Source: Nitrosophilus labii
Lineage (GTDB): Bacteria; Campylobacterota; Campylobacteria; Campylobacterales; Nitratiruptoraceae
DNA: 64,000 bases
Assembly (NCBI RefSeq): GCF_014466985.1
Contig: NZ_AP022826.1
Coordinates: 1,116,001 to 1,180,000, forward strand
Direction of reading: 5' to 3'
How positions within the stretch are numbered: the stretch's first letter is position 1; each line of letters starts with the position of its first letter. The notes beneath the pieces are model-generated. The model did not search any database, had not been told where the DNA came from, and saw only the letters and a list, made by a program, of their open reading frames with translations. Made by a program: the position numbers and the translations under genes. Below are positions 17,496-25,729 of the stretch, piece after piece.

Positions 17496-20400
17496 ATGGA
17501 TATAAAAGAGTTTTTAACTTCAAAATATGAACCTAAAAAATTTGAAAAATTCTTGATAGATACATTTTACGGTTTAACTATAGCAGGTAATGATTATGAA
17601 GATACAGAGCTAAATGAATCGGAAAAAAGAAATATCCAAAAATATAGATATTTAGGCTCTATAGAGCTTGATGATGGCAAAGAGATTGGATTTTTTGAAT
17701 TTGTCTCAAAAGATACAAACATAGAAAACAAAAGAGTAGGATTTAATGCTATTTTAAAAAAGTTGGCAGGTATTTATCTTTTAGATGGAGCGATAGCCTC
17801 TTTTTACCATCCAGATAGTCATGCTTTTAGATTATCTTTGATCACATTTGAATATGAGCTAGATGGTAAAACAAATGTTAGTAGTTTAAAAAGATACACT
17901 TATGTTTTAGGTAGTGGTATTCCAATAAAAACTGCTCAAATTCAACTTAAAAATCTAAACAACTCTTCACTTGAAGCTATAAAAGAGTGTTTTAGTGTAG
18001 AGCCGGTTAGTAAAGAGTTTTTTAATGAGTATAAAAGATTATTTGAAGAGGTTAATGAGTATTTAAAGAAAAATAATTTTGCAAATTTTAAGTTTGATGA
18101 GAAAAATATAAGATCTTTTAGTAAAAATCTGCTTGGTAGGATTATATTTTTATACTTTTTGCAAAAAAAATGTTGGCTTGGAGTAAGAAGGGAATGGGGC
18201 GATGGAAGTAGAGATTTTTTAAGAGAGCTTTTTTATAAAAATCAGAATAAAAATTTTTATGAAGATTTGCTAAAACCACTCTTTTTTGAAGCACTAAATA
18301 CGAAAAGAGAGGATGATTATTTTAAGCTAATTAATGCAAAACTGCCATTTTTAAATGGTGGACTCTTTGAAAAAAAAGAGTTTGATAATGAGTTTTTATA
18401 TATTGATAATGAAATTTTTGAAGATATACTTGAGACCTTTTCAAGGTTTAATTTTACAATTATTGAAGATACACTTGATGATGTTGAAGTGGCAATCGAT
18501 CCTGAAATGTTAGGGCGAGTATTTGAAAATCTTTTAGAAGAAAATTATCGAAAAGGAAAAGGAGCTTTTTATACTCCAAGAGAGATAGTTTATTATATGT
18601 GTAAAAGTTCAATCTTAGAGTATCTATCTAACTTTTTTGAAAAAGATAAACTAAAAGAACTTGTTTTTTATAAAAAAACAGATGATAAATATTTTTTGCA
18701 AAATGGTAAATTAATAGTAGAAAAACTAAAAAATATTAAAATCTTAGATCCTGCTATCGGAAGTGGTGCATTTCCGATGGGAATGTTATTAGAAATTGTT
18801 GAGATTATTCACAACTTAAATAAAACTTTAAATGAAGAAGAGATTGCAAAACTAAAAAGAGCTATCATTGAAAATTCTATTTATGGAGTAGATATAGATA
18901 AGAGTGCAGTTGATATTGCAAAGCTTAGATTTTGGATAAGTTTGGTTGTAGATGAGACTAAGCCTCTTCCACTTCCAAATCTTGATTTTAAGATTATGCA
19001 AGGAAATAGTCTAATTGAGACTATTGATGGATTTGATGTAGTTCCTGCTGATATCTATGAAAAAAAAGAGCAAAAACAAAAAAATCTCTTTGAATTAGAG
19101 GATTTAACTCTTTTTGATAAATCTCTTTTTGAAGATTTAAAAGAAAATATTCATAAATTTTTCAATGAAACAAATCCGAAAAATAAACAAAAACAAAAAG
19201 AAAAAATAAAAAAAGATATTAAAAAGCTTATTTTAACTTATATAGATGAAAAAGAAAAAGAACTTGGATATAGGGAAAAAGATTTAACTCTTGGAGCAAA
19301 TTCAACAAATAAGAAAAAAATAATAAATCAAATAGATGAACTATATGACAAAATTGCAAAGGCAAAAAAGGTTATAAACGATTTATTAAACAATAACTTC
19401 CAAACAGATGAATTATTTTTATATAAGTTATTCTTTGGAGAGGTAATTAAAGAAGGTGGATTTGATATAGTTATAGGAAATCCGCCGTACATTAAAGAAT
19501 ACACTAATAAAAGTGCATTTGATAATTTATATAATTTAGAGTGTTATCAGGGTAAAATGGATATTTGGTATTTATTTGGATGTAAGGGGCTTGATTTATT
19601 AAAAGAAAATGGAGTTTTATCTTTTATTGCCACAAATAATTGGATTACTAATAGTGGGGCTAAAAAGTTTAGAGAAAAGATTTTAACAAATAGTCAAATA
19701 GTTGAATTTATAGATTTTAAAGATTACAAAGTTTTTGACACTGCTGGAATACAGACTATGATATTTATATTAAAAAAAGCAAATCCACAAAAACCATATG
19801 AAGCAAAAATTAAAAATTTAATTGATTATAGAATGGAGAAAAAAGAACTTAAAGAATTTTTAGAAAATACTAAATTTGGAGAGAGTTTTAATTCTATAAT
19901 TTTACTTGATAATCCAAAAGAGCCGATTCATTTTATCAAAAAAGAGATATTTAAAATTATTGAAAAGATAAAACAGAAACAAAATTTTTATATAAAAGAA
20001 GATGAGATAGCACAAGGTATAGTCATTCCACAAGATTATTTAAATAAAAAGAATGCACAAATTTTAAATTTGAAGATTGGACAAGGTATTTTCGTTTTAA
20101 CCAAAGAAGAATTAGAGAATTTGAATTTAACTAAAAAAGAATTAGAGCTAATTAAACCATATTACACTAGTGATGAAGTAAGAAAATTTTATACGAAAAA
20201 AGATAATGCTAAATATATAATCTATACAACATCAAAATTTAAAAATCAAAAAGAGATAGAGCCTTATCCAAATATAAAAAAACATCTTGATAGATTTAAA
20301 GAAGTGATAACCTCAGATAATAAACCTTATGGACTTCATAGGGCAAGAGATGAAAAGTTTTTTAAGGGAGAAAAAATAACTGTTCAAAGAAAATGTCCTA

Positions 20401-20948
20401 AAGAACCTATTTTTAGTTATAGTAACTTTGATACATATTTATCAGCGATGTATTATATTATAAAAACAAATAGAATAAATCTGAAATATCTTTTAGCCTT
20501 ATGTAATTCAAAACTTTTTGCTTTTTGGCTAAAGTTTAAAGGAAAAATGCAAGGAGATAATTATCAAATAGATAAGGAACCATTATTAAATTTACCTATA
20601 TACAAAATTGAAGATACCAAGCCTTTTGAAATTTTAGTAGATTATATAATTTTTTTAAAAAGTTTAGATAAGGATATAGATAAATATGTATCAAATAAAC
20701 ATATTATAAAAGAATTTGAAGAAGTCCTTGATGCAATGATATTTGAGCTCTATTTTGAAGAAGAGTTTAAAGCTAAAAATATAGAGTTTATAAAATTTGT
20801 AAAAAGAGATTTTAAGGATTTAAAAGATTCTAATACTATTTTAGAAAGTTATAATATCTTAACCGAATCAAAAAATGAAATTAGAAATAATCTACTTTTA
20901 CTTGATATTGAATTTAATGATATATTGTTGATTAAAAGGAATTTGTAG
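17496..20948 (+). CDS. TaqI/Eco57I-type N6-adenine DNA methyltransferase, large
   Basis: A 1150-residue protein with SAM motif I DPAIGSGAF (418-426) and catalytic motif IV NPPY (662-665). Between them is a charged Lys/Glu-rich insertion (about 540-630). The C-terminal third (from about 850) resembles a TaqI-type target recognition domain. I see no clear PD-(D/E)xK nuclease motif in the N-terminal 400 residues, so it may be methylase-only and mark self DNA for the helicase/ATPase partners; a type IIG enzyme is the alternative. The stop overlaps the ATPase start by 1 bp. Base composition is much richer in A+T than the core genes, suggesting transfer. Confidence 0.83.
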   Translation: MDIKEFLTSKYEPKKFEKFLIDTFYGLTIAGNDYEDTELNESEKRNIQKYRYLGSIELDDGKEIGFFEFVSKDTNIENKRVGFNAILKKLAGIYLLDGAIASFYHPDSHAFRLSLITFEYELDGKTNVSSLKRYTYVLGSGIPIKTAQIQLKNLNNSSLEAIKECFSVEPVSKEFFNEYKRLFEEVNEYLKKNNFANFKFDEKNIRSFSKNLLGRIIFLYFLQKKCWLGVRREWGDGSRDFLRELFYKNQNKNFYEDLLKPLFFEALNTKREDDYFKLINAKLPFLNGGLFEKKEFDNEFLYIDNEIFEDILETFSRFNFTIIEDTLDDVEVAIDPEMLGRVFENLLEENYRKGKGAFYTPREIVYYMCKSSILEYLSNFFEKDKLKELVFYKKTDDKYFLQNGKLIVEKLKNIKILDPAIGSGAFPMGMLLEIVEIIHNLNKTLNEEEIAKLKRAIIENSIYGVDIDKSAVDIAKLRFWISLVVDETKPLPLPNLDFKIMQGNSLIETIDGFDVVPADIYEKKEQKQKNLFELEDLTLFDKSLFEDLKENIHKFFNETNPKNKQKQKEKIKKDIKKLILTYIDEKEKELGYREKDLTLGANSTNKKKIINQIDELYDKIAKAKKVINDLLNNNFQTDELFLYKLFFGEVIKEGGFDIVIGNPPYIKEYTNKSAFDNLYNLECYQGKMDIWYLFGCKGLDLLKENGVLSFIATNNWITNSGAKKFREKILTNSQIVEFIDFKDYKVFDTAGIQTMIFILKKANPQKPYEAKIKNLIDYRMEKKELKEFLENTKFGESFNSIILLDNPKEPIHFIKKEIFKIIEKIKQKQNFYIKEDEIAQGIVIPQDYLNKKNAQILNLKIGQGIFVLTKEELENLNLTKKELELIKPYYTSDEVRKFYTKKDNAKYIIYTTSKFKNQKEIEPYPNIKKHLDRFKEVITSDNKPYGLHRARDEKFFKGEKITVQRKCPKEPIFSYSNFDTYLSAMYYIIKTNRINLKYLLALCNSKLFAFWLKFKGKMQGDNYQIDKEPLLNLPIYKIEDTKPFEILVDYIIFLKSLDKDIDKYVSNKHIIKEFEEVLDAMIFELYFEEEFKAKNIEFIKFVKRDFKDLKDSNTILESYNILTESKNEIRNNLLLLDIEFNDILLIKRNL

Positions 20949-22786
20949 TGAAAAGAATTAATAGTATTAAATTAAAAAATTTTAAGTTTTTTTATGATGA
21001 AGAGACTTTAAAATTTAATAAAAAAAATATTTTAGTTTATGGAGAAAATGGAAGTGGGAAAAGTTCGCTTTATTGGGCTTTATATACATTTTTACAAAGT
21101 AGTTTTAAAGATGATGAGGGAGTAAAAAAATATTTTGATAAAGAAAATAGTCAAAATTTAATCAATAAATTTGTAGATGATTTGCAAAAAGATGATGCTT
21201 TTATAGAACTTGAATTAATAGATACCAATTTACAAAAAACTACAACTTACAAAATTTCAAAAAATATAATTAATACAAATAAAAAAGAAGATACCCAGAT
21301 AAAAAAAGCAAATTTAACAAGTGATTTTATAAACTATAGATTGCTTTCAAAAATTTATGATTTTAAAAATTCACAAGATATTGATTTGTGGAGTTTTTTT
21401 GAAGATTATATTTTAGATTTTATTGTTTTTACTGAAAGTGAATATGAAAATTTAGCCAATTTTTGGGAGTATTTAAAAAAAGGATTAGAAAAAATAAATA
21501 ATAGATACCCTACAATCACATCTTCTATTTATAAAGATTTTCAATCGCAAATTACAAAATTTAATGAGAAAATGGAAAATTTATTAAATGAAATTTCAAG
21601 AAATACCAATAAGCTTTTACAAAATGCTTTTAAAGAAAATATTGAAATAAAGTTTAGTTACAAAAAAGCAACATATAATGATTTTTTACCAAATAGTAAA
21701 AAAAGGAATCATAAAACATTACCACCAAAAATAAATATAGAAGTTACTTTTTTTGATGAAAAAATAGATAAACCACATACTTTTTTAAATGAAGCAAGAC
21801 TTACTGCAATTGCATTATCTATTAGATTTGCAATTTTAAAAAATAGGCTTATAAGAGATGATGTTTTAAAAATTTTAGTTTTAGATGATCTACTTATTTC
21901 ACTTGACATGTCAAAAAGATTTGAAGTGATTGATATATTATTAAATGATGAAGATTTGAAAGAGTATCAAAAAATAATTTTAACTCACGATAGAGGCTTT
22001 TTTAATCTAATGCTACAAAAAATCAATCAATTTGAATGGAAAATATTTGAATTTTATAATAAAAAAGAAAATGGTATTGAAAAGCAGTGTATAAAGGAGT
22101 ATAAAGATAATCTAACTAAAGCAAGAGAGTTGTTTGAAAATCAAGATTTTGACACAAGTGCAAATTATTTAAGAAAAGAAGCAGAAAGCATTTTAAAAAA
22201 ATTTTTAGACCCGAATTTAAAATATATTAATAGAGAGTTTCAAAATTTAGAGGAATTAATCAGACGGGTAAAAAATGAATTGGATAATGAGTTTATAAAT
22301 AAGTTTAATAGAGTTTTTAAATTTACTAAAAAAGAAAATGAAGATTTAATTTTTATATATGAAAAGGAATTATTAGAAAAAATTGATACCGATTTTGAAA
22401 ATGATAATAATTTAGATCCTAATCAAAAAGGAAAATTAAGAGGACTTAAGAAAAAGTTATTTGATTTTACAAAAGAATATTATGAGATTAAAAAGGTTGA
22501 ACTTGAAATTTTTAATGAGTTAAAAAAAATAAAGGATAGAGTATTAAATCCTGCAAGTCACAATAGTGAAGCTCCACTTTTTAAAAAAGAAATTGAAGAA
22601 GCAATTGAGCTAATACATAGATTAAAAGAGTTTTTAAAAGATAAAAAAACTAAAAGAGAAATTAAACCTACGCAAGTTAATTGTAGTCAAAATAGAGAGG
22701 TAGAAAATAGTTTTCCTAATTGGACAAGTAATATTGTAATAGAACCAAAAGAAATTATTAAAAATATAAGAAATACAAATAGTTAA
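20948..22786 (+). CDS. SMC/RloC-like AAA ATPase of the defence cluster
   Basis: A 612-residue ATPase with an ABC/SMC-type head. It carries Walker A GENGSGKS (32-39), a signature-like LNEARLTAIALSIR, Walker B ILVLDD (acidic pair at 313-314) and an H-loop in ILTHDRGFF. The middle has only a short coiled segment. The last 250 residues (ARELFENQDFDTSANYLRKEAE onward) form a helical domain of unknown role. No HNH, TOPRIM or HEPN motif was seen. The GTG start overlaps the methyltransferase stop, so the two are translationally coupled. It is predicted to be the third component of the helicase-methylase-ATPase module. Confidence 0.78.
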   Translation: MKRINSIKLKNFKFFYDEETLKFNKKNILVYGENGSGKSSLYWALYTFLQSSFKDDEGVKKYFDKENSQNLINKFVDDLQKDDAFIELELIDTNLQKTTTYKISKNIINTNKKEDTQIKKANLTSDFINYRLLSKIYDFKNSQDIDLWSFFEDYILDFIVFTESEYENLANFWEYLKKGLEKINNRYPTITSSIYKDFQSQITKFNEKMENLLNEISRNTNKLLQNAFKENIEIKFSYKKATYNDFLPNSKKRNHKTLPPKINIEVTFFDEKIDKPHTFLNEARLTAIALSIRFAILKNRLIRDDVLKILVLDDLLISLDMSKRFEVIDILLNDEDLKEYQKIILTHDRGFFNLMLQKINQFEWKIFEFYNKKENGIEKQCIKEYKDNLTKARELFENQDFDTSANYLRKEAESILKKFLDPNLKYINREFQNLEELIRRVKNELDNEFINKFNRVFKFTKKENEDLIFIYEKELLEKIDTDFENDNNLDPNQKGKLRGLKKKLFDFTKEYYEIKKVELEIFNELKKIKDRVLNPASHNSEAPLFKKEIEEAIELIHRLKEFLKDKKTKREIKPTQVNCSQNREVENSFPNWTSNIVIEPKEIIKNIRNTNS

Positions 22787-22792
22787 GAAGAG

Positions 22793-23137
22793 TTGAATAA
22801 AATTTTAAAAGAGCAGTTTTTACCAAATATAACTTTATTTAAAATTCATGATTTAGAATATCTATTTGATGAGATTAGAAAACCTTCAAAAATTGATTAT
22901 TTTAACGAAAAAAGTGAAGAGATTTTAATAGATATTATAAAAGCAAAAGAGTGGAATATTGATGAAAAAATAGAATGGTGTAATTTTATCCAATATTTAT
23001 TTGAAAAAAATAAAATTAAAACAGATTTTTTAATAAGAAAATTTGCCGAAAAGGAAATAATAAATATAAATGGAAATTGGATCGATTGCAATTTTCTAAA
23101 AAAATTAAAAATTAAAGAAGATGAAATACCTTTTTAA
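22793..23137 (+). CDS. Hypothetical protein, 114 residues, defence cluster
   Basis: I do not recognise this protein. It starts at a TTG seven bases after the ATPase stop (AAGAAG upstream) and continues the operon. It is rich in Lys, Ile and Glu, with no signal peptide, membrane span or Cys motif; a WNIDEKIEWCNFIQYLFEKNK segment is probably helical. It may be a small accessory subunit of the module or the remnant of a longer gene. Confidence 0.6.
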   Translation: MNKILKEQFLPNITLFKIHDLEYLFDEIRKPSKIDYFNEKSEEILIDIIKAKEWNIDEKIEWCNFIQYLFEKNKIKTDFLIRKFAEKEIININGNWIDCNFLKKLKIKEDEIPF

Positions 23138-23167
23138 TTTTAGTAATGTCTTAAAAAAGAGGAACAA

Positions 23168-23788
23168 ATGATTTTTACTATCAAAAATATTTTAGCTATC
23201 AAAGAAGCAAATATAAAAATCAACGGTTTAACTGTAATTGCTGGAGAAAATGACAGCGGTAAAAGCACTGTTGGAAAAACCCTTTTTGCTTTAATCAAAT
23301 CTTTACAAATGAGCAAAAAAGGTTTTTTTTATAAAAACAGATATATATACATAACAGAAAAATTGATGGATTCATTAAAATATACTTTTAAAATAATTGC
23401 AAAAAACAAACAAGAGTATGATAAAACTGCAAAAAAAATAAACCAATTAAAAAAAGAGATAGAAGATATTTTAAATTCAAAAGAAAATGAAACAACAAAA
23501 CAAAAAAAGTATTTTAACACAATCAAAAAATACAAAAGCCAATTTGCTCAAAATGATATTGTAGATAAAATTTTTGAGGATTTTGAATTTGCTATGACTT
23601 TAAAATTTCAAGAGCAATTTAGAAAAGAAAATCTTTTAAGAATATTAAAATATCTTTTTGCAAATGATTATATAAAACATAACTCAACTAAAGGCGAAAT
23701 AATATTGGAAGATAAGATTACCGGAAGGATAAAGGGTCAGGTGATAATAATAACACTTTTTGATATAAAAGGAGGAGTCAGGGCTTAA
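23168..23788 (+). pseudogene. Truncated AAA ATPase, N-terminal half only
   Basis: The first 35 residues are a standard SMC/RecF-type ATPase head with Walker A GENDSGKST (26-34). A long coiled-coil-like Lys/Glu segment follows (about 75-150). Signature, Walker B and H-loop are missing because the reading frame enters the left copy of a direct repeat (from about 23723) and ends there; its last 20 or so residues are repeat-encoded. It therefore looks like an OLD/AAA-type defence ATPase cut short by repeat or mobile-element insertion. It may still be transcribed with the upstream genes (GAGGAA ribosome binding site). Confidence 0.7.
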
Positions 23789-23823
23789 ATTTGCAAAGTC
23801 AAAAGATTTAATTTAAACTTTGC
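23723..23823. repeat. Direct repeat copy 1 flanking brnTA (REP/RAYT-like)
   Basis: This copy contains AAGGGTCAGGTGATAATAAT followed by a GGCTTAAATTTGCAAAGT block and AAAAGATTTAATTTAAA. It matches the copy at 24321-24411 over nearly its whole length, apart from about 10 extra bases in the middle. The GGGGTCAGG plus AATTTTGCA-like core resembles repeats linked to REP-associated tyrosine transposases (from memory). Confidence 0.75.
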
Positions 23824-24041
23824 AATTTTTCTGCCAGCCACATTTTAATAATCGCCTGCCGACTTACTCCAATATGCTGTGCTTCTTTATCTAATTTTTC
23901 AATCATCCAAGCTGGAAAATCTATGTTTACTCTTTTTACTTTTTGAGATTTGTTTACCATTTTTATCTTTGATGTATCAAAATATTCTAAAATATCCTCT
24001 TTGTTTTCATCAAATTTTTTATCTATTTGAGATGCTTTCAT
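23808..24041 (-). CDS. brnA: BrnA antitoxin
   Basis: A 77-residue protein with a C-terminal ribbon-helix-helix motif (RVNIDFPAWMIEKLDKEA then GVSRQAIIKMWLAEKL), typical of BrnA/CopG-like antitoxins that repress the operon and neutralise BrnT. It overlaps the 3' end of brnT by 23 bp, the usual toxin-first order for this family. Its 3' end lies at the edge of direct repeat copy 1. Confidence 0.85.
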   Translation of the reverse strand: MKASQIDKKFDENKEDILEYFDTSKIKMVNKSQKVKRVNIDFPAWMIEKLDKEAQHIGVSRQAIIKMWLAEKLQSLN

Positions 24042-24294
24042 ATAATTTTACCTCCTTTTTTCTTGATCTTCTAACAGATATAATCCTAATTTTTTCTTCT
24101 CTATAAGTTATAATAGCTGTATAATATTTATTGTTAATTTTTCCAATAACTAAAAATCTATTTTCATCTAACTCTTGCTTTGATGGTAGTTCAAATGCAA
24201 ATGGGTCATCCCATAATCTTTTTGCTTCTTCAAAATCTATGCCATGTTTTTCTTTGTTTTTCATACTTTTATTCAAATCATATTCAAATTTCAT
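24019..24294 (-). CDS. brnT: BrnT ribonuclease toxin
   Basis: A 91-residue RelE-fold toxin. It starts MKFEYDLNKS, contains the family motif NKEKHGIDFEEAKRLWDDP and ends with IRIISVRRSRKKEVKLYE, which carries the basic catalytic residues. It is predicted to cleave RNA and arrest growth. It precedes brnA with a 23 bp overlap. The pair stands alone between two direct repeats, opposite in strand to the defence genes. Confidence 0.9.
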   Translation of the reverse strand: MKFEYDLNKSMKNKEKHGIDFEEAKRLWDDPFAFELPSKQELDENRFLVIGKINNKYYTAIITYREEKIRIISVRRSRKKEVKLYESISNR

Positions 24295-24320
24295 ATAAAA
24301 ATTATATCATATTTGTTAAA

Positions 24321-24411
24321 GGAAGGAAAAAGGGGTCAGGTGATAACAATAACACAAAAGGAGAAGTCCAGGCTTAAATTTGCAAAGTTAAAAGATTTAA
24401 TTTAAATTTTG
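24321..24411. repeat. Direct repeat copy 2 flanking brnTA (REP/RAYT-like)
   Basis: The second copy of the repeat at 23723-23823. It contains AAAAGGGGTCAGGTGATAAC, then CAGGCTTAAATTTGCAAAGT and the same AAAAGATTTAATTTAAA tail. Together the two copies bracket the brnTA pair in direct orientation about 500 bp apart. Confidence 0.75.
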
Positions 24412-24415
24412 TATA

Positions 24416-24646
24416 TTAACTATCACAACTTGGGGGCTCGGTATCGCAAGAAGTTCCCCCGCAATACTTTGCCTCCAACTCTTCAAGAGCCTTTCGCATC
24501 TCGGTAAGTATCAATTTTGCAGCTAAATCTTCATCTAGCTCAGGAATATCCCATCCATATCTTCTCATCCACTTTTCAAAAACCTCTTTAGTATCTTCAT
24601 GTATTTCCTCAGAGTATCTACACTCCTCTTTATATTCAGCTTTCAT
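24416..24646 (-). CDS. Small acidic Cys-tailed protein, unknown function
   Basis: A 76-residue acidic, helical protein (KKEVFEKW-like and EDLAAKLILTEMRKALEELEAKY segments) with a short C-terminal tail holding three Cys (CGGTSC, then PPSC). It has no signal peptide. The start codon overlaps the stop of the upstream SdhB/SdhE-like gene (TAATG), so the two are co-translated and probably act together. The tail could bind a metal or form disulphides. I do not recognise the family. Confidence 0.7.
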   Translation of the reverse strand: MKAEYKEECRYSEEIHEDTKEVFEKWMRRYGWDIPELDEDLAAKLILTEMRKALEELEAKYCGGTSCDTEPPSCDS

Positions 24647-25668
24647 TAAACTTCCTCTTTTTTATTTTCAATCATACTTTTAAGCTCATTAAATGAGATG
24701 ATTTCTAGATATATTTCCCTGCCAACTATTTTTTCAAAATTCCCAAAATTTTCTCTAAAATATTTTGCATCCTCATCTTTTGCACATATCAAAATCTCCG
24801 CTCCGCTATCCATCGCATCAAGCAGTACTGCCCCACCCTTTTTAAAAGCCATTTTTGGATTTACTTCAAGCAGTGTTTGACCTGCAAGTTTTTTTGATTT
24901 TGAAAACTCTACGATATTTGCGCCAAACTTTTTTAATCTACTTTTTACATCTTCATCTGCAAAATATAAAGCAACATTAATATCTTTTAAACTCTCTAGA
25001 GTTGGAATTTCAACTTTTTTAGAAAATTTGTAGCATATATTTTCTAAAATACTAACAGTTGGTTTTTTAGCCATATTTTTTAGCTCTTCAATCTCATTAG
25101 AATAATCTTTTCCCAAAAAAACGTTATTTTCATATTCTGAGTCCCAAAGTCCGCTTACGCCTTCGCTGATTGCTTTTAAAATCTCTTCTTTATTTTTGTT
25201 TCCTTTTTTAATCATACTATATGCCGTAACCAATACAGCATCACCTATATAATCTAAAGAGTATTCAAAGGCACTAGATGCATAATGAACATCATATAGC
25301 GATTTAAAATATTGGAAATCTCTTTCATCCGCAAATGGCTCAATAAGTTTAAAAGATTCAAAAAAATCTCTATCATCGATAACCATATCATCAACAGCTC
25401 TATACTTTGATACCGGCTCCATCACTATTTCAGTACCAAACTCATTTATTATCATCTTTGTTTTTGCCAAACTATTTACAACTTTACCATTGATTTTTAC
25501 ATAAAAATACTCTTTTTTCGGATAATCAAAATTAAAATCTTTTTTCTTAATAAAAGAGCAGATTTTTTCTATAGTATCTTGTTCATCAACATCTAAAACA
25601 AAACTTTTGTAATATGGCAGATAATCCATTTTTGCATTGAAAAAAAATGCTTTTACATTTAGTCTCAT
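24646..25668 (-). CDS. Cysteine-free SdhB-SdhE-like fusion protein (DUF5644/HdrB-like)
   Basis: A 340-residue protein. Residues 8-102 align with the N-terminus of the SdhB encoded at 30225: FNAKMDYLPYY against FNAETDYLPHY, and FGTEIVMEPVSKYRAVDDMV against FGTELTFDPVSKNRAVKDMV. The loop that holds the [2Fe-2S] cysteines is deleted and the last ligand Cys is replaced by Lys. The C-terminal part (AVLLDAMDSGAEILICAKDEDA) resembles the CCG domain of SdhE, again without CxxC. It is therefore a redox-dead paralogue, possibly a scaffold, assembly factor or regulator of the Sdh/Mfr complex. I recall Campylobacterota proteins of this type listed as DUF5644/HdrB C-terminal. Confidence 0.75.
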   Translation of the reverse strand: MRLNVKAFFFNAKMDYLPYYKSFVLDVDEQDTIEKICSFIKKKDFNFDYPKKEYFYVKINGKVVNSLAKTKMIINEFGTEIVMEPVSKYRAVDDMVIDDRDFFESFKLIEPFADERDFQYFKSLYDVHYASSAFEYSLDYIGDAVLVTAYSMIKKGNKNKEEILKAISEGVSGLWDSEYENNVFLGKDYSNEIEELKNMAKKPTVSILENICYKFSKKVEIPTLESLKDINVALYFADEDVKSRLKKFGANIVEFSKSKKLAGQTLLEVNPKMAFKKGGAVLLDAMDSGAEILICAKDEDAKYFRENFGNFEKIVGREIYLEIISFNELKSMIENKKEEV

Positions 25669-25729
25669 AAAAGCTCCTTTTATTATCCAATTCTACTACT
25701 AACACATTCTATCAAAAAAGATATTTCTT

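Noticed and set aside
17496-20948. Type IIG restriction-methylase with fused nuclease
   Set aside because: I could not find a PD-(D/E)xK-type motif in the N-terminal 400 residues by eye; kept only as an alternative.
13846-22786. DISARM or BREX assignment for the defence cluster
   Set aside because: DrmA and DrmB (DISARM) and PglZ, BrxC and BrxL (BREX) are not present in the window; only the helicase and methylase types are shared.
23879-24377. Plus-strand open frames over brnT and brnA
   Set aside because: They are antisense to a well-recognised toxin-antitoxin pair and have no ribosome binding sites.
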